A DNA stretch of 64,000 bases from Bryopsis sp. KO-2023. Its lineage: Eukaryota > Chlorophyta > Ulvophyceae > Bryopsidales > Bryopsidaceae. Positions 48,695-58,302 of this stretch are shown piece after piece. The stretch's first letter is position 1. Each line of letters begins with the position of its first letter. The stretch is taken from contig BSYQ01000016.1 of the NCBI GenBank assembly GCA_030272585.1, positions 434,001 through 498,000 on the forward strand, read 5' to 3'. The notes under the pieces were generated by a model, which was not told the origin of the DNA, ran no database searches, and saw only the letters and a program-made list of their open reading frames with translations. The position numbers were made by a program, and so were the translations under genes.

Positions 48695-51682
48695 ATGGTG
48701 GAACTGGACCACAACGAAGCTGTCGCATTTTTGCAGAAAACTGGGACGACGGGGGGGGGCTCGGTTTACGACCACATCACGAATGTGATATCCAAGGTAT
48801 GACAAAAACACTGCCAAATCAGAGTTGCACCCACAAGAATTTCCTCGGTTTGGAGAAGGAAAACGACGGGTGTTCAGGTTGCTCCGAGTGTTTGGCGTAA
48901 CTTCTTTTGTGTGCCGTAGATAATCGAGGAAAGGCCTACCAACGCCGTGGATCTCTTGGAGACATCGCTGCTCGTGAAACGGACGACTTTTGATCCGAAA
49001 GCGAACACTGTCCTTGTTCAACAGGAGGTCCGCATGCCTCGGTGTTTCTTAGCTTTTTCTGATATTTTGCGCGTCAACTGACCGAAAGGGGTGCTGCTGG
49101 TCATTCTGTCTCACAAATTTGACACTGGAGGTTGAAGAACGATATTCCAGACTTTGGACATGCTTGTGCAAAAAAGTGCAATGTTCTTGAGTGCCAAATT
49201 CTGGCTTTGTTTTCTCCAGAGTGCCAAAGACGCTGCTCAGGCAGTCGCAGCAGCTGGACTATATGGGTGAGCATCGATCTAATGGACAATTATCAACCAC
49301 CTGGTCTTTTGAACCACTTGTAAATGCATTGAAGAATGTGCTTCACTATCCGTTGGGCTCATTGACAGGGCTGTGATACGTAAGAATGGGCGAGGATTAT
49401 ATACAAATGATCACCATATGTTAATCATGTTTTGTCTTTCGGTCAATGCAGAAATGCTGAGCCTCCAATCGATCCAGAGACAGGCGAACCAGTGGATGTG
49501 GAGGCCCCAAACGAAGTAGGCTCTTTCACAGATCAATTCACCGCTTCATTGTAATTCTTCCGAATATCATCTTGTTCAACAAGATAGGGAACAAGATAGG
49601 AAACAAGAGAGAGGAAAATCACGTTTTGTACGTGGTGATGTTTTGCATGGATTATCGATTGGATGTCTATTGTTGCCCCATAACCAACTGTGGAACATGT
49701 CCTGACTGACCCAATCGCACCACCCATTCCTATTCATTTCATTCAGTTTTTGAGTCTGAAAAACTTTGGTTAACAATAGCATGGTGTGGATCTGCAGTAT
49801 GAGTGTGAGGACGTGGTTGGAGACAGCAACCTATTCGAAAGCGTAGGGGTGGGGCTCGGGCAAAATGACATGTACAATGTCATGTTGATGGTGAAACAGC
49901 TGGGGGAGGACCCCAAAAAAGGAGTAGCAACCGTCAGGTTTTTCGGTAAATTTTTGGGACTTTATGCCGACAGTTATGTGTTTGAGACAACACTGAGAGA
50001 CCAGCCAGAGGAAGAAGAAGCGAAATTGGGTATGCTTGTCAATTGCTTTCTTTTGATCAGAATGGATTTTTCAATTTTCCATCTCCAAACTTGGCTGAAG
50101 AAAGAAAATTATCCAGGGGCTGGTATTTCATTAGCAGATGAATCGAAACCTCGGTTCTATTTTTTGAATTTGAAATATGTGGGGAAGGAAAAGGCACAAG
50201 TACGTGCTAGCAAGGGCCCCTTTTCTTTTTCATCAGGGTTTATTGGTTTCAATTTTTGCTCTTATGTTGTGCACAGCCGAAGGGGAAGTCCCTCCGGAGG
50301 TTGGAAACGGAGCAAACGGTTACGTTTATTTTGTGTGCAATTACGTGGGTGGGCCTTTCTCCAAGCTACCATCTGTCAAGCCACAACACATTAAGGTTGC
50401 TCGCACGCTGAAAAGATTCCTCACTGGAAAATTGGACTCCATTGTTTCGACATACCCTCCTTTCTTCGGAACCGAAGCAGATTTTCTTAGGGCCCAGGTG
50501 AGAGGAGACTAGAGCACCATGAAATCGCTTTCCGAAACATTCTCATTTCTGTGCAGGGCTGTCGTGAGTTATCTGTGGCTTAATTTTGAGGGAAACAAAC
50601 TCTTTGTGGTTACTGATTTTCCAGATTGCCAGAATCTCCTGCTCCTCCGTGCTGTGTCCAGCCAGTTTTTTCAACGTTGGGGAAGAGGGTGAAATTGAGA
50701 AAAATGAAGAATTCGAACCTATTGAGCCTCGAGAAATGGGAATTCCAACCAACTGGTGTCACAGGTGGGTTTGGAGCTCAGGATCTTTTTCACAACATCC
50801 TAATCGCATAACTGCTACTCGTTCCAGCAATCCATCACAGCACATTCGCATCGCCAGGAAAACGCCCGTCATGACAGCCCCAGAAACATGTTGAGTATCG
50901 TTCTGAATGCTCCAGAATTCCCAGACGGTGTTCCCGGTTTTTCTCCTAAAAAGAAGAAACGAGCTTCTTTTGTGTGTGAAGATATCCTCATCTGAAAAAG
51001 CAAGGTCGATGCCAGCTGCACGTTCGAGAAGCCCCTGAGGGTGAAGAAGATACGTTTGAACTCACGGAGGAGGAGCAAGAAGAAGGGCCGGAGCCCCTCA
51101 CCAGCCTCGAGAACGATGCTGAGATCAACAACGGGCCAGCTTGGAGCCCAATTTACAGCAGCTCCAATGAGAACGTGAAATATCAGGTATGTTGGAGCAA
51201 ACAAACACTGCCTCTGCTGTCATGGTATCAGAAAAAAGTAATTTTCGGCTGACGAGCTAAAAAACATCCAAAAGCAAAAATACAACAGTGAACGCACTCC
51301 TCATCCTGTTTAAATGCAGAGCTCGGTCATCAAACAATATCAGCAGGCTGAGCTAGCAAGCAAAAGAGCATCAAAAGAATGTCAGTCAAAATACATCAGG
51401 GGATCCTACTTTTGGGGGGTGGGTTTGAAAAAACCACAAGCAATTTTTGTCTGTCAAAAACAGGTGGCAGGTGTGCAGAGCAATTTGTGGCCTGGCGCTT
51501 ACGCAGTCGCAAGTGGAAAGCGATTTTCCAACATCTATGTTGGCTGGGGAATCAAGAGCACCCCATTCACCCCATTACCACCACCACCCACCGCCACCGA
51601 ATTTGATCAAACCCTCATGGAATCAACGGAACTCCCACCAAAACCTTCAGAAGTCAAACCTGAAGAAGAGGAGGAGGCCTGA
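48695..51682 (+). CDS. RSPH4A: Radial spoke head protein RSPH4A/6A (RSP4/6)
   Basis: Structural protein of the radial-spoke head in motile 9+2 axonemes. Exons 48695-48796, 48920-49027, 49220-49266, 49452-49515, 49798-50029, 50277-50497, 50625-50764, 50884-50927, 51005-51186 and 51464-51682 give 452 residues with consistent phases. The N-terminus shows GSVYDHITNVISKIIEERPT and NAVDLLETSLL. The radial-spoke core carries FFGKFLGLYADSYVFETTLR, ANGYVYFVCNYVGGPFSKLP and RFLTGKLDSIVSTYPPFFG, then LRAQIARISC, as in animal and algal RSP4/6. QSNLWPGAYAVASGKRFSNI and YVGWGIKS precede an acidic tail. It is shorter than human RSPH4A (716), with reduced acidic linkers. It shows that the organism makes motile flagella. 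Confidence 0.95.
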
Positions 51683-52028
51683 TCTGGCCAGATGTAACAA
51701 ATTTACAATCAAGCTGTAAGAATCTATGTTATCGAGAAAGCCATTATACTCCCATCTCAGAATTAAATAGGTTACAATTTGGTCCTGACAATGATAACAG
51801 TGGTCCTGAACAATGATATCAGTGAACCCCACGAAACACCCCTCTAGTTACGCTTCAAAATATATCAGTGGCCTGTGCCAAGGACCGATTAAAAACAACC
51901 ACAACCCTACTAAGAAACCAAGTTGACCCAATCACAGAGATGAAAATTTGTTGGAGTGAGCTGATGCCTGAAGGTTTGTACATCAGCTCACTGCATTTAT
52001 GTAGCAATCAATAACCCGGAGCCAATAC
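51683..52028. other. Intergenic, radial-spoke / cysteine-rich gene (tail to tail)
   Basis: About 345 bp with 3' ends of both genes; nothing else seen. Confidence 0.45.
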
Positions 52029-53214
52029 TCAGCAGTCCCTCCAGTAAGCTCCATCGAACAGGTTGGATTTGCTGCCTCCTTCACATGCGCTGCCACCCGC
52101 CACATAGCAGAATTGCCTGGGATTGTTGAAGATGTGCTTTTTGCACCCTACCTGTGAGGTTTGGACTTTCCCACTGTAGCCATCCGTGGTGCATTCACAG
52201 GGGTCTTCGAAAGTTGCACCCCTGGCAGGCTTGTCTGGCACTGAGACTTGATCTGAGCTCCCAGGCTCCTGATCACAAAGCTGAAAGAACCGAGAGAGCA
52301 AACAAAACTAGTCAAAAAACGATTTCACCAGCTGTTGAAACGGGAGGGGGGTTGTTCCAGAGAACAATAAAAGGAACTGCATCCAATCCAAATCCAGACA
52401 TCCCAACCTGCTGGAGGTGAACCCACCTCCAAAGCTTTATCAAATATCCCAACCGCCGCTTCGTGATCCTCACATCCAGGCACTGGCGTAGGTCCCCTCG
52501 TGAGAATATCTGCGCATACCGGATCTCCAGAACCAGCGAAAACGAACGCTGAAGCGGTCGCGCGGCACTTTGTTTGAAACAGAGTCACGCAAGTATCGCG
52601 TTTGAGCTGGACAACGAGCTCTGTATGAACGAAAAAGAAAAGGATTTGATGCCTGATTGAGTATTAAGAAACGTATCGGAAAGCTGCACTTCGCCACGGT
52701 TTTTTCTGTTCTTTCTTTCTGGGTTTCATCAGCTTTGGACAACGTCTCCCGGAGACGTTTGGGCCAAAGCATCGCCCCCAAAATCGAGTTATGCATAAAG
52801 GGTCAATTCCAGGGAAATGCGGAAAGTTCGATACGAAATTTACTTTCTGGAATGCCGCCAGCCAGATCGCCAACCGCCGATCTCTCGAACCGCTCTGTTT
52901 CCTCCTGCGCAGCGGCTTCTTTCAGAGGAGGACATGTCGTCGTCAAAATTGCGCATGCGCCCCGCGACGCAAGTCTCCCTCCCTCCTCCCCGGCACGCTC
53001 GCACCTGTCCAACTCATCGTCGTTTCGCGAATCTGCATGTGCGGATGAACACAGAGCTCGATTCAAAGGTGAAGACCTTCGAATAGGGGGGGGGGGTCGC
53101 TAGGACCAGCTCGAATGGCTGCACAGCCAAAAGAAATGCCGGGAAAACGGCCAACTTACGAACGACGAGGAGGAGAGAGCCGAGCAGTGCAGCTACGATG
53201 ATCACTTTCAACAT
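52029..53214 (-). CDS. Small secreted cysteine-rich protein
   Basis: Predicted extracellular or lumenal protein of unknown role. Exons 53214-53160, 52620-52427 and 52280-52029 join in phase to give 166 residues. The signal peptide is MLKVIIVAALLGSLLLVV, split by the first intron. The mature part has about 12 cysteines: DTCVTLFQTKCRATA, DPVCADIL, PGCEDHEAAV, LCDQE, and a C-terminal module DPCECTTDGYSGKV, then GCKKHIFNNPRQFCYVAGGS, AC and a final FDGAYWRDC. The C-terminal FCYV...WRxC pattern recalls small repeated modules in protist secreted proteins, from memory, not verified. The even cysteine count fits disulfide bonding. Upstream is the gap before the right duplication arm. Confidence 0.7.
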
Positions 53215-53471
53215 GCTTGCAGGATGGTATACGATTCGCAATTTCTCCTGTCTTCGCTTTCTTTGGAACGCACAAACCGCTGGAAGCAGCGATTGAAGTA
53301 TCGGGGCAGTGGAATCAGATGGATAGCTGACGACGCAACCTTACAGGACTTTGGGTGAAGAAATGATGGAACCCAACGGAACAAATGAGTGAGACGTCAA
53401 CCGGACAGAGAATGGAATGGTGGTTCGTCCAGCCAACCAAAAACCACACACTGGCCAATGTTTTGATTCCA
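53215..53471. other. Short gap before right duplication arm
   Basis: Promoter side of the cysteine-rich gene; no homology with the NEK exon that adjoins the left arm, so the duplicated unit stops at 53472. Confidence 0.4.
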
Positions 53472-55854
53472 AAGTGAACATGGGCTTTGAAAATCTGAAG
53501 GAAATTGATGGGCAAGGGAAAACAGAAAAAAAGAAAGAAACGAAAAATACTCAAAAAAACCAAAACAAAACAATATTGTGGGTAGTGGCTGGCAAGTGAC
53601 TGAGTCGATATTTAAGATGGATTGGGAAAGAGGAAGTTGACCTTGTCTTTGAACAGATTTTTGGTAAGTGTAATAACCACAGTTTTATCAGTGCAAGAAT
53701 GTGAATACAACAAAATATATGTTCAATGCGTCAACTGGCACCCAATGGGAAAAGTCTTGCAACTCGCAAGCTGGGCATATTTGGCTAAAGCTTCACAGAA
53801 ACTCTCTCCAGCAAACTGCAACAAGTTACAAGATGAAAGCGGTAGCGATTTGTACAAAACTGAATCCTTAAAGTGTCAGACTTCCATAAGTACTATGAGA
53901 ATTCCACCAGAGGAATGCACGATTCCGGCACTTGGACCACCGGCACCTCACCGGAGGAATCCAAAACCTTATGAACTATGAAAGAAGACGGACACAACTT
54001 GAGTCACCAAGCAGTGCTCTTCCTCCCAATCTCATCCATCAGTTTTTCATCCAAAATTTTGAAAATTTCGTATGGGAACCCAACGAGTCTAGTCTATATA
54101 AGTGTTATGCTTTCACACCTTGTCACCCCTATGTATCAGCCCTTTCTTGAATATTTTGTAAGAGAAATTTCCAGTAGAACGTGTCTGGATGAACAAAAAA
54201 GAGGGAAGGATATGCCATAGTTTTTCCTGCAAATCGAAAAGTGCGACCTGCCATGTTTCTACAACAAAACATAGCGAGATAGCAAGTGAAAGTGAATCAT
54301 CGCCGATGCTGTCCATAAAAGAAGCTCCCGCTCTCATCCTTCCTAGCTGTCACTACGATTTCAACCTAAAAGCAAAAATCTAATGTACTGGCATGGTCTC
54401 CTCTGAACGAAAACTCCCTGGAGAAGCGCCAACAACTCTCCAATCACTACAATTTCATCCATTTTGGGATTCCCTTCTTGGGCTTTGCAGGTGCCTGAGG
54501 TGCAGGTCGAACAGTTGCTGTCTCGGCACCAGTTTTAGCAGTGTTTTCGCTCTTCTTTGTGGGTTCGACTGAGTCCCCCTGTCTGATCGGTGGTTTCTCC
54601 ATCAAACAGGCTTTCACATCTTCCCTCAACTCAACCTCCCCTGCTCCGTGGGTTTCCCCCACTTTCCTTTTCCCTTTTTTGGAGGGTTTCGAAGCCCCGA
54701 CATACACATTGGCTGCCGGAATCAACTGAGCCTTGTACAAGGTCAGCTCTTCATCCACCAAATCCAGCCGGGGTGGAGCAGTATACAACACGAAGCTGTG
54801 CCGCCCTCCTTTCACCAACCCCGCCCCGAAACCATAGACCTCCCCGATGGTATCAGTGGCTCCAAATTCAGTCTGACATACTTCACCGCTGGGGAAAAAC
54901 AATCTAACACTAACGGGACCCAGTGCTTGAGCTTTTGCATGTTCAGCAAATTGTCGCAGGGCTTTGGTTCTCAAGCCCGCCTCTTGGAAAGCCACTTTTT
55001 GCTGGTGCTCCTTCATCACTCGGTGAAAATCCTCCGCAGTGAAATCGTAAAAATCGTCAGGGACCTCCTCATCCGATGCACTTGCCCCCTCCTCAACCAA
55101 AGCATCTCTTCGAAACAAGCAAAATTTCCTGCTCACGGATGCCAGGGAGCTCCATCCATCCATCTTTGAGTCTCCTTCATTTCCCCCAAGCTCATTATCA
55201 TTCTCCTGTTCACTTCCAGCCAAGACTCCTTGCATTCCTGGATTGCCGGAGTCCAGCCCGGGACCCTGATTGACCCCACCTTTAGCATCAGCTCCAGTTC
55301 CCCTTGCACCCTCAGTCATCCCTGTCTTAGTATGAGTAACACCGCTGTCCCTGGCCCCAGTTGGGACGTCAGAAGTCGTCGGCATGGAATCAGTGGCTGT
55401 TTGCGTTGCGGTTTCTCCTCTCCCCACCGGAGCTTGGGTCGGATTGTTCGCAACAGGGACTCTAGACGACGGTTGCCCCGGTTCCGCGCTGGAAACCAGC
55501 TCCAGCTTCGCACCTGGTGGAACGTTCATCAGGCGAAGGGGCGTCGAAAGATCCACGGCTTCGCCTTTCAAGAGAAGCTGACAAGATTGGGGCTCGACAC
55601 GGGGCCTCAACTTCTGGCACAGCTCTTCCAAAACCGACGACAGCGGTTTCATGGGTCCAGCACGTACGTTGTGCCGTTTGTTCCTGTGCTGCACCACCAG
55701 ATTGACAGCCATTGAGTCTCCAGAGCTCCAGCTACGGTTTGTTCTTTCGTTGCTAGATAGACGCTGCGAAAGCTTATAAACCGCTCAAGTGCCCCGAACT
55801 CGATGGATGAACATTGGTCACCCAAGGAAATCCTGCCAATACATGTCGCAATCA
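53472..55854 (-). repeat. Right arm of the 2.38-kb inverted duplication
   Basis: Reverse complement of 11562-13939. It ends on the inner side a few bases inside what is the NEK stop codon in the left arm and on the outer side at CGCAATCA. The flanks on both sides are unrelated between arms. Confidence 0.93.
54447..55712 (-). CDS. TUG/ASPSCR1-like UBX-domain protein, right copy
   Basis: Paralogue of the protein at 11703-12968, also 421 residues and intact, with the same TUG-UBL1 region, linker and UBX domain. It differs at 13 residues: Ile/Val and Leu/Val near the N-terminus, six in the disordered linker (for example GPGLD in place of RDGLE), two between 205 and 225 (ASAS and FYDF), one Asp to Gly in the UBX domain (YGFGAG) and two in the Pro/Lys tail. 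Silent changes are also present. No stop or frameshift has accumulated, which suggests a recent event or continued selection. About 140 bp of upstream DNA including the TATA-like element came with it. Confidence 0.85.
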   Translation of the reverse strand: MAVNLVVQHRNKRHNVRAGPMKPLSSVLEELCQKLRPRVEPQSCQLLLKGEAVDLSTPLRLMNVPPGAKLELVSSAEPGQPSSRVPVANNPTQAPVGRGETATQTATDSMPTTSDVPTGARDSGVTHTKTGMTEGARGTGADAKGGVNQGPGLDSGNPGMQGVLAGSEQENDNELGGNEGDSKMDGWSSLASVSRKFCLFRRDALVEEGASASDEEVPDDFYDFTAEDFHRVMKEHQQKVAFQEAGLRTKALRQFAEHAKAQALGPVSVRLFFPSGEVCQTEFGATDTIGEVYGFGAGLVKGGRHSFVLYTAPPRLDLVDEELTLYKAQLIPAANVYVGASKPSKKGKRKVGETHGAGEVELREDVKACLMEKPPIRQGDSVEPTKKSENTAKTGAETATVRPAPQAPAKPKKGIPKWMKL

Positions 55855-56238
55855 GTGTATTTGTTTTCAATTTCAAACAAACAAACATCAAATTACATTG
55901 TGTAGGAGAAACATTCTCCTATTACAATGATCAGTAAAAATCAAATGTGACCAATGTGTATTTTAATGTTGAAATTCCATTGGCTTTTGTGTGTACCCAC
56001 AAAGACACTAAGACCATCAAGAATGCAAAGATGCATAGGTCGATTCAGCTAAATTCAATGAACGTGAGATATCTTCAAATAAAGAAGATTGAAAAGAAAA
56101 ACGTTCCGAAAGTTCCAATTTCAATTTCAATTTTTTTTGTTTTCAATTTCACTGGCCCCAAAGTGGCCCTAAATTTGGCCATTTCATCCAGTTGTGACCC
56201 TTTTGTGGCCCCAATCAGACATGGGCTGAGACCCCTGT
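55855..56238. other. Unique DNA between duplication arm and LTR
   Basis: About 380 bp, AT-rich in its first part, with several TTCAATTTC runs near 56115-56145. It is the immediate target flank of the retrotransposon; its last five bases (cctgt) would be one copy of the target-site duplication. Confidence 0.4.
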
Positions 56239-56711
56239 TGTAGTAAATCCGCCTGCAGACCGCTATTGTGGGCTGCTGGCTGTGAACTGCAAGCCTGAAA
56301 CGGCTTGGAGGGAAAGGATAGACGACTTGGAAGCGAGACAAAGGGAGTTCAATCCCAAAGTAAGGTTACAAGAACGTTCAAACCCCAAGAACTTATAGAA
56401 TACCCTAGCAGCCTTGATCCTAACTGATCATAGGCTGTAACATCAGTCTGCATCACTGCTGCAAGGCATCAGACCTTGCAGTCCTTTCAATCAGAGCCCA
56501 GCTCAGCCCCACGGCCATTCCTGTGGTGCTGAGCGACCTTCTAGAACATTCTAGCTGCCAGCTCAGTAGTCCACGTACTACTTCACTGCCAGCACACCCT
56601 GACTGACTGTATGCTGCCTCAGGGCAGCCAGCCTCCTACTTAAAGTACTGCAGGACTGTCAGCAAGCCTGCTGACGTACTGCAGGGCTGTCAGAAACCCT
56701 GATTCGCTACA
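56239..56711 (-). repeat. 3' LTR, 473 bp
   Basis: Bounded in element sense by TGTAGCGAATC at its start and GGATTTACTACA at its end, giving perfect 5-bp terminal inverted repeats TGTAG/CTACA. It follows directly after a polypurine tract. The 5' LTR is outside the window, so the left boundary rests on the inverted repeat and is less certain; an alternative TGTAA start at 56436 would give about 276 bp. Confidence 0.65.
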
Positions 56712-56724
56712 TTCCTCCCCATCT
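56712..56724 (-). other. Polypurine tract, plus-strand primer site
   Basis: In element sense AGATGGGGAGGAA directly precedes the LTR start TGTAG. This position and purine content fit the primer for second-strand DNA synthesis. Confidence 0.7.
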
Positions 56725-57390
56725 GAACTGCAGTAGCCCCTTACTGCACTTTGACTGAAATAAATCAACCTTTTAGGGAAATTCCATAGCTCAATAAAGA
56801 TCTGAAAACTCATCATCAAATCAAACCCTACTCCCTTGTAGGTCTAATAAAACATCAACAACCAAAGAACCCTGCTGCACCCTTGAACTGTTTTCTGCAG
56901 CTTCTCACTTCCTTGGCATATAAAACATAACTAGAAACAGTGTTATTCTCAAGGTCTCAACCCTTGCAAATATAAAAACCTCAATCAGTAGAAAACAAGT
57001 CAAATGACTGATCAGCAGTTTTCCAAAATAAACACTGCTTATCAGCCCACAAAATCCTAGCAATCAGTAAAAATGTCCCATATCAGAATATACTATTAAG
57101 CTGCAGCAATAAACCACATTCTGTTGCAGCTATCAAAAATGTATCTAGTTGGCAGGTTTATTAAGAATCTCTGAAAAATACTCTGCCTGTCCCATAAGCA
57201 CTTAAGAAAAGGGACAAAATGATATTACTCCCTCAGAAAATTCTTCTTTTCCAAATTCCACCAAGTCAAGAAACATAACAAGTTTCATTCAATCAGCCTA
57301 ATATGTTCTGCCTCAACTGGCAGCTCCCACTGCAAATCACATTTCAATAAAAACCCAAACATTCCTTCAAATGACCTGCAGCAAACTGCA
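56725..57390. other. Retroelement region between ORF3 and polypurine tract
   Basis: About 670 bp of AT-rich untranslated element DNA with no coding frame recognised. Confidence 0.5.
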
Positions 57391-58239
57391 CTAGTCACCT
57401 GCACCCTGTGAGATCACCTCATCTAGACTCCTCTTCTTTGCTGACCCAGATTTCTTAGAAGGTATAACCTCCCACTCAACAATCCGGTGTGGTGCTGCAT
57501 CACGGTTTGTCTGATTTCTTCCTGCAGTGCTCTTAGGCAACTCCAATCCTGCAATCCGAAGTGTTGTCATGACTCTTGCTGGAGGGACTGTCAAGCCTGG
57601 ATGTCTCCTTACCATCCTGCACAATCCACATTCTCCAAACTGAGCAGGTCCTGGACTTGCTACCTTCAGAGAAATTGGACAGTTCGCCTGCATCCTTCCC
57701 TCGGCATCGAGCTGAATAGTGGTATCATAGGCATACCACATCCTCATCCAACAAACAGATCTGCAGCAGATCCTGTGCTGACCACAAGGGAATGTGTGCA
57801 CTGGCCTGTTGCAGGTCTTGAAACACAGAGTGCATCCCATGCTTGACTCTGTCAGCCCTTCCACAGGGTTTGGCTGCACTTCTGGCAGTAGCAGTGTCTG
57901 ATTTGGAAGTATTCTGTCAACAGAATTGCTGTACCACCCTGCTTCTTCTTCCTTAACATCAGCCACCTTTTCCTTTCCTGCAACTGACTTTCCTTCACAC
58001 TCCATTACTCTTCCTGAGATCTCATCTGCATCTGCATCTCTGAGCTGAGTCCCTTGCACCACTTCTGGTATATTCGCTGCCCACTCGCGCCAACGATAAT
58101 TTTCAGCACGGGCGGCCTGCAACTCAGTTCTTGCTTTCCGAAGCTGTGCGGACAGATTTGCTGCTGATGCTGCCCTGGAGCTCAACAACTTGAAAGCTTG
58201 TTCCACCTGATCCTCGGTCTCTTGAGCGTGGTCTACCAT
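57391..58239 (-). CDS. Retroelement extra ORF3 with RING-like zinc finger
   Basis: A 282-residue ORF downstream of pol, in the position where retroviruses and some Ty3/gypsy elements carry env-like or accessory genes. Residues 1-60 are likely coiled coil (QAFKLLSSRAASAANLSAQL, then RKARTELQAARAENYRWREW). A cysteine/histidine cluster lies at about 135-215: CTLCFKTCNRPVHTFPCGQH followed by RICC, CWMRMW, CPISLK and CGLCRMV, resembling a RING or other cross-brace zinc finger. The C-terminus is basic (PSKKSGSAKKRSLDEV). No signal peptide or membrane span was seen, so it is not env-like. It might act as an E3 ligase or nucleic-acid binder; host-derived capture is possible. Function unknown. Confidence 0.75.
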   Translation of the reverse strand: MVDHAQETEDQVEQAFKLLSSRAASAANLSAQLRKARTELQAARAENYRWREWAANIPEVVQGTQLRDADADEISGRVMECEGKSVAGKEKVADVKEEEAGWYSNSVDRILPNQTLLLPEVQPNPVEGLTESSMGCTLCFKTCNRPVHTFPCGQHRICCRSVCWMRMWYAYDTTIQLDAEGRMQANCPISLKVASPGPAQFGECGLCRMVRRHPGLTVPPARVMTTLRIAGLELPKSTAGRNQTNRDAAPHRIVEWEVIPSKKSGSAKKRSLDEVISQGAGD

Positions 58240-58302
58240 TCCTGCTCACGCGAACGATAAAGAGAAAATAACACTCTCCCTTTTCTTCTTCAGTTTTTTT
58301 TT

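Noticed and set aside
51314-51463. Open frame before the last radial-spoke exon
   Set aside because: Family alignment joins VKYQ directly to VAGVQSNLWPGAY, so this stretch is intronic despite being open.
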